Positions 35,939 to 43,670 of a stretch of 64,000 nt of DNA are shown here, one piece after another. The stretch lies in contig NZ_FUYX01000008.1 in the NCBI RefSeq assembly GCF_900168195.1, forward strand, positions 124,001 through 188,000. Reading direction: 5' to 3'. The translations under genes and the position numbers were made by a program. The stretch is from Allobosea thiooxidans (GTDB lineage: Bacteria > Pseudomonadota > Alphaproteobacteria > Rhizobiales > Beijerinckiaceae). The notes beneath the pieces are model-generated. The model was given only the letters and a program-made list of their open reading frames with translations. It had not been told where the DNA came from and searched no databases. Numbering within the stretch: the stretch's first letter is position 1; every line of letters starts with the position of its first letter.

Positions 35939-37363
35939 TCAGTCGATGACGACCTTGGTCTCGCTCATCTCGCGCAGGGTCATGTGGATGCCCTCGCGGC
36001 CGAGCCCGCTCGACTTGATGCCGCCGAACGGCACGTTCTCGGCCCGGAAGTCGGGCCCTTCATTGATCATCACGCCGCCGACGCGCAGCCGGCGCGAGAC
36101 GCGCTTCACGAGCGCATGGTCGTTGGTGAAGAGCCCGGCCTGCAGCCCGTAGGCGCCGGCATTGACCTCGGCGATCACCGCATCGGGGTCGTCGAAGCGG
36201 CGCACCGCCAGCACCGGCCCGAAGGTCTCGGTGCGGACGAGCTCGGCCTGGGCCGGCACGGCATCGAGCAGGGTGGGTGTGAAGAGGGTGCCGTCGCGGC
36301 TGCCGCCTGCAACGATCCGGGCGCCGTCGGCGACGGCGAGCCTGACGCGCCGCTCGACCTCGGCTGCCGCCGGCTCGTCGATCACCGTGCCCATGACGGT
36401 CGCCTCATCGGCCGGGTCGCCGGTCCGCACCGCGGCGATGCGGGCCTCGATGCGCGCGATCATCGCCTCGCGGATGTCGTCGTGCAGGTAGAGCCGCTTG
36501 ACGGCGGCGCAGCTCTGGCCGGCGATCTCGAAGCGATGGCCGGTCGCGACCTCGGCGGCGCGGTCGAGATCCGCATCCGGCATGACGATCAGCGGGTCGT
36601 TGCCGCCGAGCTCCATCAGGCAGCGGAGGAGGCCGGACGCGTTCTTCAGCGCAAGGCCGGCAGCGGGCCCGCCGGTGAAGCTGAGCAGGTCGATGTCGCC
36701 GCTCGCGATCATCGCCGCGACGTCGGCGCCGCCATGGACGATCCCGAACAGGCCGGGCGGAAAGCCGATCTCGGCGGCGAGCTCCGCCAGGCGCTGGGCC
36801 GCCAGCGGCGCCTTGGGCGAGGGCTTCGCGACGACTGCGTTGCCGGCCGCGATGGCCGGGCCGAGCTTGTGGCAGAGCAGGTTGAGCGGATAGTTGAACG
36901 GGGTGATCGCGCCGAGAACGCCGGCTGGCTCATGGGTGATCACCGCCTGCTTGTCCGGCGCGCCGGGGACGATCGCCGTCGGCAGGACCTCGCCGTGGAG
37001 CACGGTGACGGCGTCGCCGCTCAGCCGCAGCGTGTTGCCGGCACGGCGAACCTCGTTGCGCGCTTCCGCGATGGTCTTGCCGACCTCGGCGCAGATGATG
37101 CGCGCCATCGCCTCTGCCTCTTCTCCGAGGCGGGCGGCGAGGCGGTGGAGCAGATTCTTGCGCTGGGCCGGCGTGCTGAAGCGGAAGGAGGACCAGGCCT
37201 TGCGGGCCTGGCGCAGCGCTTCGGCGACCCCGATCTCGTCGGCCTGCCGGACGCGGCCGACCAGCGAGCCGTCGAAGGGGCTGCGGACCTCGACCATGGC
37301 GGCGGCTGGAGCCCGGGCGGGTCTGGCGAGGGTAATGGTCACGGTAGCGTCACTCCGTTTCAT
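35939..37363 (-). CDS. NAD(P)-dependent aldehyde dehydrogenase
   Basis: A 474-residue ALDH. Cofactor-site motif ITPFNYPLNLLCHKLGPAIA, Glu in LMELGGNDPLIVMPDAD, catalytic Cys in EIAGQSCAAVKRLYLHDD, and C-terminal ENVPFGGIKSSGLGREG. The wording recalls lactaldehyde/phosphonoacetaldehyde-type ALDHs. In this locus it could oxidise a semialdehyde made by the DapA-like enzyme (2-oxoglutarate semialdehyde if the substrate is hydroxyproline). It overlaps the FAD alpha-subunit gene by 14 bp and lies 21 bp before the DapA-like gene. Confidence 0.9.
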   Translation of the reverse strand: MKRSDATVTITLARPARAPAAAMVEVRSPFDGSLVGRVRQADEIGVAEALRQARKAWSSFRFSTPAQRKNLLHRLAARLGEEAEAMARIICAEVGKTIAEARNEVRRAGNTLRLSGDAVTVLHGEVLPTAIVPGAPDKQAVITHEPAGVLGAITPFNYPLNLLCHKLGPAIAAGNAVVAKPSPKAPLAAQRLAELAAEIGFPPGLFGIVHGGADVAAMIASGDIDLLSFTGGPAAGLALKNASGLLRCLMELGGNDPLIVMPDADLDRAAEVATGHRFEIAGQSCAAVKRLYLHDDIREAMIARIEARIAAVRTGDPADEATVMGTVIDEPAAAEVERRVRLAVADGARIVAGGSRDGTLFTPTLLDAVPAQAELVRTETFGPVLAVRRFDDPDAVIAEVNAGAYGLQAGLFTNDHALVKRVSRRLRVGGVMINEGPDFRAENVPFGGIKSSGLGREGIHMTLREMSETKVVID

Positions 37364-38636
37364 CGGTGGTCAGTCTGGCGAGGGCGGCGAGCGAGACCGG
37401 GCGCAGCGGCCAGCGTGGCGGGGCGGCCGCCGGCATTGGCCGGCCGCGCAGCGCCGCGATCATCGGGCCGCAGAAGCGGCCCTGGCAGGCGCCGAGGCCG
37501 AAGCGGCCCATCAGGCGGATCTCGCGGGCGGAGGCGTCCTCCGGCAGGGCCGCGAGCTCGGCGTAGCTGCGCCCCTCGCAGCGGCAGATCAGGGTTTCCG
37601 GCGGCGGCGGCGCGGCTTCGGCATGGAGCGCCTGGGCGAGAGCTGTCTGGACGGCGCGTGCCCGGCTCAGGCCACGCTCCTCGGCGGGTGTGGTGGTCTC
37701 CGCGCGCCCGAAGCGGGCAAGCAGCTGCATCGCGGCGCGGCGGCCGTCGAGAATGGCGGCGTCGGCACCGAGCGCCTCGCGGCCGTCTCCCGCCAGCAGG
37801 ACCGGCACCGCGGCGTCGGGCGCCGGGAGCGGAATCCCGGTGCGGTTCGGCGCGATGCCGTCATGGACCAGCAAATGCCGGACCTGGACGACGTCCTCTG
37901 CCGAGCCTGTCCGGATGACGACTTTCAGTCGGTCGCCCTGCGGTTCGGCCCGCGTCACCTCGGCACCGGTCCGATAGGGTACCCGGCTGGCGGCGAGCCG
38001 AGCCAGATAGCCGAGGCCCTCGCCGACAAGCCCCCCGGACAAGCCGAGCTGAGCCAGTGCGCCGGGCGCGCGCCAGGGCCGGCCGCGTTCGAGCACGGCG
38101 ACCGGCGGATTGCCGGCCTCGGCGAGCTGGGCTGCGACCGCCAGCAGCAGCGGCCCGCTGCCGGCGACGAGGATGGGCCCCTGCGGCGGGCGGCCGGTTT
38201 CCTTGAGCAGCACCTGCGCGCCGCCGGCCGTCATCACCCCCGGCCGTTCCCAGCCGGGGAAGGGGCGGATCGTCTCGACCGCGCCGACGGCGATGATGGC
38301 CGCGCGCGGCCGGCAGGCGAAGACGCGCTCCGCGGCGCGGTCGTCGAAGAGAAAGCGCCCCTGGCCATCGACGCCGAGGAAGATGGTCCGGGTCCGGATT
38401 TCGATCCGCCCTGCTGTGGTGCTGAGCCGTGCCGTCAGCGCCGCCCAGTTGCGCCGGTGCCGCGCCGGCAGGCGGATATGGTGGGCATGGCCCGGTGCCG
38501 GCTGGCGGTGGATGGCGCCGCCGAGAGCGTCGCGCTGCTCGACGAGCAGCACCGGCAGGCCGGCTTCCGCCAGGCTCGCGGCTGCGCTTGCTCCCGCAGG
38601 GCCACCGCCGACGACGAGGACGGGTCCGTCAGTCAT
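37350..38636 (-). CDS. FAD/NAD(P)-binding oxidoreductase with BFD-like [2Fe-2S] domain (alpha subunit)
   Basis: A 428-residue pyridine-nucleotide-disulphide-type flavoprotein. The N-terminal dinucleotide motif is LVVGGGPAGASAAASLAEAG; a second one is PILVAGSGPLLLAVAAQLA near residue 165. The C-terminus has a four-Cys BFD-like cluster, LICRCEGRS and GACQGRFCGPMI. It matches the alpha subunit of HcnABC-like amino-acid dehydrogenases (D-hydroxyproline, octopine/nopaline or glycine oxidation). It overlaps the gamma-subunit gene by 8 bp. Confidence 0.88.
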   Translation of the reverse strand: MTDGPVLVVGGGPAGASAAASLAEAGLPVLLVEQRDALGGAIHRQPAPGHAHHIRLPARHRRNWAALTARLSTTAGRIEIRTRTIFLGVDGQGRFLFDDRAAERVFACRPRAAIIAVGAVETIRPFPGWERPGVMTAGGAQVLLKETGRPPQGPILVAGSGPLLLAVAAQLAEAGNPPVAVLERGRPWRAPGALAQLGLSGGLVGEGLGYLARLAASRVPYRTGAEVTRAEPQGDRLKVVIRTGSAEDVVQVRHLLVHDGIAPNRTGIPLPAPDAAVPVLLAGDGREALGADAAILDGRRAAMQLLARFGRAETTTPAEERGLSRARAVQTALAQALHAEAAPPPPETLICRCEGRSYAELAALPEDASAREIRLMGRFGLGACQGRFCGPMIAALRGRPMPAAAPPRWPLRPVSLAALARLTTDETE

Positions 38637-38874
38637 GATCGGCTTGCTCCTCCGCGAGCGGGGAAAGCCGCAGGCCGTTGCGTGCCGGCGTCAGGCAGGC
38701 CTCGACGGCGGCGGCGCCCGTCATCGCGACGAGGCAGCCCTGGCAGGCGCCGATCCCGCAGAAGATGCGCCCACGGCCGAGATGGACGATGCCGGCGCCG
38801 AGCAGCGCGGCGGCGATGGTCTCACCGGGCCGGAAGGGGACGGGTTCGCCGTTCCAGTAGAAATGGGCGGTCAT
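38629..38874 (-). CDS. Small [2Fe-2S] ferredoxin-like subunit (gamma)
   Basis: An 81-residue protein with a plant-type ferredoxin cluster: FCGIGACQGC followed later by VEACLTP, giving C-x4-C-x2-C...C. HFYWNGEPVPFRPGETIAAAL is the usual N-terminus of the HcnA-like small subunit. It passes electrons within the three-subunit oxidase. It is coupled by short overlaps to both neighbours (8 bp and ATGA). Confidence 0.88.
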   Translation of the reverse strand: MTAHFYWNGEPVPFRPGETIAAALLGAGIVHLGRGRIFCGIGACQGCLVAMTGAAAVEACLTPARNGLRLSPLAEEQADHD

Positions 38875-40028
38875 GGCCTGCCTCCGGCCGAGGCGAAGCG
38901 CTGCGGCGACAGTGCCGAGAGGTCGATCCCGGCGGGCACCCCGAGCAGGAGGCGCGCGGCGCAGGCTCCCATCAGCGGGCCGAGGCAGATGCCGTCGCCC
39001 TCGAAGCCGGTGGCGATGGCGACACCCGGGAGATGCGGATGCAGCCCGAGGATCGGCAGGCCGTCGCGCGAGGCGGTGCGCACCCCGGCGAAGCTGCGCA
39101 GCACGCGGCGCTCCGCGAGCGGCGGGTAAAGGTCGAGCGCGTCGCGCAGGATCGCTGCGATGGTCGGGGCGTCGGTGGCGTGGTCATCGCGATGGTCCTC
39201 GCGGCTGCCGCCGATGAGGAACTGCCCGGTCATCAGCGGGTCGATCACCAGGCCGATATGGGCGTTGTCACGCACGATGCCGCGCTTGGCCGCCAGATAG
39301 GAGGCCGCCATCAGATGGCCGTCGATCGCCGGGCGGCCGGCCGCGGCACGATCCGTCACGGCCATCTGGCCCTTGCGCGGAATCAGGATGTCGCCGAGGC
39401 CGAGAAGGGCGGAGGAGCCGATTCCCGCGGCGACGAGGACCGCATCGGCGGCGAGATGCTCCTGCCGGATCGCGACGCCGCTGGCGCGCCCGGCCTGCGT
39501 CACGATCTCGGAGACGGGGGCGTCGCGGCGGATGGCGACGCGGCTGCGCTGCAGCAGGCGCTCGGTGATCTCGTAGCCGAGCGCATGCCCGTCATCGGGA
39601 ATTTCCAGCGCCGCGCAGACGCTTTCGCCGAGGCCGGGAATGCGGGCGAGCAGGGCCGCGCGGCCGATCTCCTCGACCCGCTCGCCGGCCACCGCGAGAT
39701 CGGCGCCGTGCTGGGCGACGAGTTCGGCCTCGACCGGCGTGCGGGCGACGAGGAAGGTGGAGCGGCGGTGGAACAGGCCGCGAAACAGCCCGTCGGCCTC
39801 GCAGCGGACATAGAAGGCGCGGGCGTGGCGGGCGATGTCCATCATCGGGCCGGGCCGCTTGGAGGCGACCGAGACCGCGCCGTCGGAAGCGCCGGTCGCG
39901 CCGGCGGCGGGGCCGGTGGCATCGAGCAGCGTCACCCGCGCCCCGGACGCGGCCAGGAAATGGGCGGCGGCGGCGCCGACGATTCCGGTGCCGACCACGG
40001 CGACGTGAAGGGAGGGGGAAGGAGGCAT
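38871..40028 (-). CDS. FAD-dependent amino-acid oxidoreductase (DAO family, beta subunit)
   Basis: A 385-residue DAO-fold flavoprotein. N-terminal VAVVGTGIVGAAAAHFLAAS, then GASDGAVSVASKRPGP, VLVAAGIGSSALLGL, and C-terminal VAIATGFEGDGICLGPLMG. It is the amine-oxidising subunit of an HcnC/LhpB/OoxB-type complex. It is the first gene of the reverse-strand locus, ~160 bp from the divergent LysR gene. The real substrate (D-hydroxyproline, another secondary amino acid or an opine) is not fixed by sequence. Confidence 0.88.
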   Translation of the reverse strand: MPPSPSLHVAVVGTGIVGAAAAHFLAASGARVTLLDATGPAAGATGASDGAVSVASKRPGPMMDIARHARAFYVRCEADGLFRGLFHRRSTFLVARTPVEAELVAQHGADLAVAGERVEEIGRAALLARIPGLGESVCAALEIPDDGHALGYEITERLLQRSRVAIRRDAPVSEIVTQAGRASGVAIRQEHLAADAVLVAAGIGSSALLGLGDILIPRKGQMAVTDRAAAGRPAIDGHLMAASYLAAKRGIVRDNAHIGLVIDPLMTGQFLIGGSREDHRDDHATDAPTIAAILRDALDLYPPLAERRVLRSFAGVRTASRDGLPILGLHPHLPGVAIATGFEGDGICLGPLMGACAARLLLGVPAGIDLSALSPQRFASAGGRP

Positions 40029-40110
40029 GCGGCGGCGGTTCGTCCGGGTCGAGCGATGGCCCGAACCTCGTCGGCTTCACCTGCCGGGTCGATCCAAATG
40101 ATCCGCCCGG

Positions 40111-40132
40111 ACTTGCCTCAATGTTTGCAAGT
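40111..40132. promoter_or_regulatory. LysR-type inverted repeat in divergent promoter region
   Basis: ACTTGC-N10-GCAAGT, with the T-N11-A form expected of LysR sites, lies midway between the FAD subunit gene and the LysR gene. An overlapping second dyad, TTGCCTCA...TGAGGGAA, has one mismatch. Likely the primary binding site for the LysR protein. Confidence 0.6.
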
Positions 40133-40187
40133 GAGGGAAAGCAACGTGCTGTAGGAAGCGAGACCGACCCGCCGGATGGAAGGGACC

Positions 40188-41102
40188 ATGCGCGAAGCCA
40201 ATCTGACGCTCATCCAGACCTTCTTCATCGTCGCGCGCGACGGCTCCTATTCCGCTGCGGCCCGCAAGCTCGGCATGAGCTACCAGTCGGCCGCCAACCA
40301 TGTGCGCCGGCTCGAGCAGATGCTGGGCGAGCGGCTGGTGATCTCGGAGCAGGGCGCCAAGACCGTGCTTCTGACGCCGCGCGGGCGCAGCCTCTACAAG
40401 CTGCTGCTGCCCGAGCTCGATACCGTGCTGACCCGGCTCGACCGCACGCTGCAGAAGGAGCGGCCGGTCCTGCGCATCGGCCTGCCGCAGGCGATCTTCT
40501 TCTACCTGATGCCGCCGATCCTGGCGCGGTTCCGGGCGCTCTACCCGCAGGTCGAGATCATCGCCTATGAGCGCGACACCGCGCTGCCGGAAATGATCAA
40601 GGACGGCAGCCTCGATCTGTGCATCACGGAACGCTATTTCGGCGATCCGAACGTGCCGCAGCACCTGGTCTGCACCTATCGGCCGGCGCTGGTGCTGCCG
40701 CGGGAATGGGGCGTGCCGCCGGCCGGGGGCATCCGGCAATGGGCGCAGGGCCGGCCCTTCGTCACCTATGAGCCGGGCCAGCTACTGCGCAACCTCGCCA
40801 TCGACTATCTCAGGCCGGACGATGCCGAGATGGAGATCGCCATCTCGACCTCGGGCAGCTCGAGCGTGAAGCGCTGCGTCGAGGCCGGGCTCGGCTATGC
40901 CGTCATTCCCGCCTGGTGCCTCGATGGCTCCGAGACCACGATCGCGATGGTCGATATTCCCGAGCTGCCGGAGATCCCGATCTATTTCGGCGAGGCGAGC
41001 TTCCTCGCCCGAAACCCCTATGTCGTGACCCTCCGCCAGCTCTGCGTCGGGCTGACGGCCGCCATCGGGACCACGCCGCCGCCATCCGAGGACGGCCTCT
41101 GA
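40188..41102 (+). CDS. LysR family transcriptional regulator
   Basis: About 304 residues. The N-terminal winged helix reads LIQTFFIVARDGSYSAAARK then LGMSYQSAANHVRRLEQMLG. An effector domain follows from residue ~85 (LRIGLPQAIFFYLMPPILAR). ATG 40188 has GGAAGGGA upstream; an earlier ATG at 40176 overlaps that site. It is divergent from the amino-acid locus and likely its activator. The first helix 'SYQSAANHVRRLE' deviates somewhat from the typical 'SQPAVSRQI' but keeps the fold. Confidence 0.9.
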   Translation: MREANLTLIQTFFIVARDGSYSAAARKLGMSYQSAANHVRRLEQMLGERLVISEQGAKTVLLTPRGRSLYKLLLPELDTVLTRLDRTLQKERPVLRIGLPQAIFFYLMPPILARFRALYPQVEIIAYERDTALPEMIKDGSLDLCITERYFGDPNVPQHLVCTYRPALVLPREWGVPPAGGIRQWAQGRPFVTYEPGQLLRNLAIDYLRPDDAEMEIAISTSGSSSVKRCVEAGLGYAVIPAWCLDGSETTIAMVDIPELPEIPIYFGEASFLARNPYVVTLRQLCVGLTAAIGTTPPPSEDGL

Positions 41103-41182
41103 CCGCTTTGGGCCGGGAAGGGCCAAGCCTTCCCCAAGACAGCGCTTGACGGCGCTCCGGCGCACTCTAGTCTGCTCAGCGA

Positions 41183-41372
41183 TCGAGGTCCCCGGGATCG
41201 CTTCCCGGGGCTAAGAGGGAATTCGGTGAGGCGCTCCCGCGCCGAGGCCGAAGCTGCCCCCGCAACTGTGAGCGGCGAGCCTTCCGTCCATCGTCCACTG
41301 GCGCCATCGGTGCCGGGAAGGCCGGGCGGGACAGGCGACGACCCGCAAGCCAGGAGACCTGCCCCGATCGTC
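41183..41372 (+). ncRNA. Cobalamin riboswitch (second copy)
   Basis: The blocks occur in order: GAGGGAATTCGGTGAGGC, CTGCCCCCGCAACTGTGAGC, GTCCACTGGCGCC, CCGGGAAGGCCGGGCGGG, and the B12 box AAGCCAGGAGACCTGCC (41347-41363). It opens with a strong stem, CCCCGGGATCGCTTCCCGGGG. This is a complete class I cobalamin aptamer. The next annotated gene is the siderophore/B12-type binding protein ~225 nt downstream, separated by a second promoter and a Zur-like box. Confidence 0.95.
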
Positions 41373-41464
41373 GAGTACGTCTTTCGGGCGGGGTGCCCCG
41401 GACATGTGCGTCGGCGGCAACCCCGCAAGGGCTCGTCTCCCGGTCACATCCGCCAGCGGCGCCC

Positions 41465-41485
41465 CGCTCCTCATCTCGGGGAGCG
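41465..41485 (+). promoter_or_regulatory. Hairpin that could mask a ribosome-binding site
   Basis: CGCTCC-TCATCTCGG-GGAGCG forms a 6-bp stem whose 3' arm contains GGGGAG, a plausible Shine-Dalgarno, 8-10 nt before ATG 41494. That ATG is in frame with the downstream binding-protein gene. It may be the riboswitch expression platform acting on translation. Confidence 0.45.
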
Positions 41486-41535
41486 ATGAAACCATGTTCA
41501 TGCCGAAAATTGCCGCCTTGCGCATTCGCGCGGGC

Positions 41536-41564
41536 TTGACGCAGGTCCGTGCCGGGGCCTATCG
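41536..41564 (+). promoter_or_regulatory. Sigma70-type promoter
   Basis: TTGACG (41536-41541), a 17-bp spacer, then CTATCG (41559-41564) match the alphaproteobacterial CTTGAC/CTATAT consensus fairly well. Predicted transcription start is near 41571, inside the Zur-like box. The resulting mRNA would lack the riboswitch. Confidence 0.6.
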
Positions 41565-41587
41565 GAAATGTAATAATGTTGCATTTC
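41565..41587. promoter_or_regulatory. Zur-like operator
   Basis: A 23-bp dyad with outer arms GAAATG and CATTTC and an AT-rich centre (TAATAATGTTG). It fits the proteobacterial Zur consensus GAAATGTTAT...ATAACATTTC, as I recall it, at about 19 of 22 informative positions. It overlaps the -10 edge and predicted start site, the position expected for repression by zinc-loaded Zur. It is the most AT-rich stretch nearby. Confidence 0.65.
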
Positions 41588-41598
41588 TGAGGTCTTCC

Positions 41599-42630
41599 GT
41601 GATCCGCCCTGCCGCGCGCCTGCTGCGCCTTCCGCTCGCCGCGCTGATCGGCGCGGCCCTCGCCGGCGCCGCGCAGGCGCAGCCCACGCAATATCCGCTG
41701 ACGCTGGAGAACTGCCGCGAGACCGTCACCTTCGCCGCGCCGCCCAAGCGCGTCGTCGCGATCGGCCAGACGCAGACCGAAATCCTCTATGCGCTCGGCC
41801 TGGGCGATCGGATCGTCGGCACGGCGGTGTGGTTCTCGCCCGTCGCCAAGCCCTATGAAGCGGTCAATGCCAAGGTGAAGCGCCTCGCCGACAATGACCC
41901 GAGCTTCGAGGCCGTGCTCGCGCAGGAGCCGGACCTCGTCACCGCGATGTTCGAATGGCATGTCGGGCCCAATGGCATCGTCGCCAAGCGCGACCAGTTC
42001 GCCAGGGTGAAGGTTCCGACCTATGTCTCGCCGACGGATTGCGTGGGCAAGGACAATTCCGGCCCGGGCGACGGCGTGCGCACGCAGATGTTCACGATGG
42101 AGCTGGTCTACCGCAACATCCGCGAGTTCGGGCAGATCTTCGACGTCGCCGATCGCGCCGAGGCGCTGGTTGCGGCGCTCCGGGCGCGCGAGGCGAAGGC
42201 GGTCGAGGCCGTTGCCAGGCTGAAGGCGCAGGATATTCCGGTCGTCGTCTGGTTCTCGAGCAAGGACGTCAAGGGCGACGGCTTCATGGCCGGCAAGAAT
42301 GGCGTGCCGGCCTATATCCTGTCGAAGCTCGGTGCGCGCAACGTCATCACCACCAACGAGGAGTGGCCGCTCGTGGGCTGGGAGAGCATTGCCGCCGCCA
42401 ACCCGGCCGTGATCGTCGCGGTGAAGATGGATCGCCGCCGCTTCCCGGCCGACGACATCGACAAGAAGCTCGCATTCCTGAAGACCGACCCCGTCGCCAG
42501 CAAGCTCGATGCGGTGAAGAACAACCGTGTCGTGATCATGGATGTCGGCGCGACGCGCGCGGGGCTCGACACGGTCGACGGCATCGAGACGCTCGCCCGG
42601 GCGATCTCCGGCTTCGGCCTCGCCCCTTGA
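41599..42630 (+). CDS. Periplasmic binding protein of siderophore/B12-type ABC importer
   Basis: A 343-residue FecB/BtuF-fold binding protein from GTG 41599 (TGAGG 7 nt upstream). Signal peptide: LLRLPLAALIGAALAGAAQA. The mature part has PKRVVAIGQTQTEILYALGL, the long-loop NIVAKRD-type region (GPNGIVAKRDQFARVKV), and a C-terminal VVIMDVGATRAGLDTVDGIE. A longer form from ATG 41494 would add 35 residues before the signal. Ligand unknown; riboswitch suggests corrinoid or cobalt chelate, the Zur-like box suggests zinc chelate. It overlaps the permease gene by TTGA. Confidence 0.85.
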   Translation: MIRPAARLLRLPLAALIGAALAGAAQAQPTQYPLTLENCRETVTFAAPPKRVVAIGQTQTEILYALGLGDRIVGTAVWFSPVAKPYEAVNAKVKRLADNDPSFEAVLAQEPDLVTAMFEWHVGPNGIVAKRDQFARVKVPTYVSPTDCVGKDNSGPGDGVRTQMFTMELVYRNIREFGQIFDVADRAEALVAALRAREAKAVEAVARLKAQDIPVVVWFSSKDVKGDGFMAGKNGVPAYILSKLGARNVITTNEEWPLVGWESIAAANPAVIVAVKMDRRRFPADDIDKKLAFLKTDPVASKLDAVKNNRVVIMDVGATRAGLDTVDGIETLARAISGFGLAP

Positions 42631-43670
42631 GCCACGCCGCACACGGGCCGAACTGGCCGGCACGGATCGGCCTCGCGCTGCTGGCGTTCGTCGCGCTCGC
42701 CGTCTCCGTGACGCTCGCGGTGACGATCGGCGAAATGGCGATCCCGTTCGAGGTCGCGCTCAGGGCGCTCGGCAACGGGCTGTTCGATCTCGGCCTGCCG
42801 GTCAGCGCGATCCAGCAGGGCGTGATCTTCGACTACCGGCTGAGCCGGGCGCTGATGGCCGGCCTGTGCGGCGGGGCGTTGGCGCTCTCCGGCGCCATCC
42901 TGCAGGCGCTGCTGCGCAACCCGCTGGCCGAACCCTATATCCTGGGGATCTCGGCCGGCGCGTCGACCGGGGCGGTGGCGGTGCTGATCCTCGGCGTCGG
43001 CATCGGCGGCACGGCGCTCAGCCTGTCGGCGGGTGCCTTCGTCGGCTCCTGCGCGGCGCTCGCCGTCGTCGCGCTGCTCTCGGCGGGGGCCGGCGGCGCG
43101 AGCGACCGCGTCATCCTGGCGGGCGTCGCCGCGTCCCAGCTGTTCAACGCGGCGACGGCCACCATCGTCACCACGCTCGCCAGCGCCGAGCAGGCGCGAG
43201 GGGTGATGTTCTGGCTGCTCGGCAATTTCGGTGGGGTGCGCTGGCCCGACCTCTGGATGGCGACACCGGTCGCGCTGATCGGCTTCGCCATCTGCATGCT
43301 GCACGCCAAGGCGCTCGACGCCTTCGCCTTCGGCGCGGATGCTGCGGCCTCGCTCGGCGTCGCGGTGACGCGCGTGCGCGTCGTCCTGTTCGCGACGACG
43401 GCGGTGATGACGGCCGCGATGGTCAGCATCGTCGGCACGATCGGCTTCGTCGGCCTGGTCATTCCCCATGCGGCGCGCTTCCTCGTCGGCTCCGGCCATG
43501 CCCGGTTGCTGCCGGCCTGCCTGGTGACCGGCGCGGTCTTCATGATCCTCGCCGACATCCTCTCGCGGGTGCTGATTCCGCAGCAGATCCTGCCGATCGG
43601 CGTGGTCACGGCGCTGGTCGGCGCGCCTGCCTTCGCGCTGATCCTCTATCGCGCCCGGAACCCGGCATGA
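42627..43670 (+). CDS. Siderophore/B12-type ABC importer permease (FecCD family)
   Basis: A 347-residue FecCD permease: FDYRLSRALMAGLCGGALAL, AILQALLRNPLAEPYILGIS, AASLGVAVTRVRVVLFATTA, and TIGFVGLVIPHAARFLVG. About ten helices. The start is a TTG at 42627 that overlaps the preceding stop (TTGA); no ATG or GTG is near the expected N-terminus. It shares only family-level similarity with the btuC product at 6589-7599. Confidence 0.88.
   Translation: MSHAAHGPNWPARIGLALLAFVALAVSVTLAVTIGEMAIPFEVALRALGNGLFDLGLPVSAIQQGVIFDYRLSRALMAGLCGGALALSGAILQALLRNPLAEPYILGISAGASTGAVAVLILGVGIGGTALSLSAGAFVGSCAALAVVALLSAGAGGASDRVILAGVAASQLFNAATATIVTTLASAEQARGVMFWLLGNFGGVRWPDLWMATPVALIGFAICMLHAKALDAFAFGADAAASLGVAVTRVRVVLFATTAVMTAAMVSIVGTIGFVGLVIPHAARFLVGSGHARLLPACLVTGAVFMILADILSRVLIPQQILPIGVVTALVGAPAFALILYRARNPA

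Noticed and set aside
35009..40028. Firm naming of the locus as hydroxyproline degradation
   Set aside because: No proline-racemase-type epimerase or other hydroxyproline-specific signature is visible; kept as a hypothesis only.
41404..41493. Earliest in-frame ATG (41404) of the second binding-protein frame
   Set aside because: It lies directly after the riboswitch without a ribosome site, and the translation there is not protein-like; 41494 and 41599 are better.
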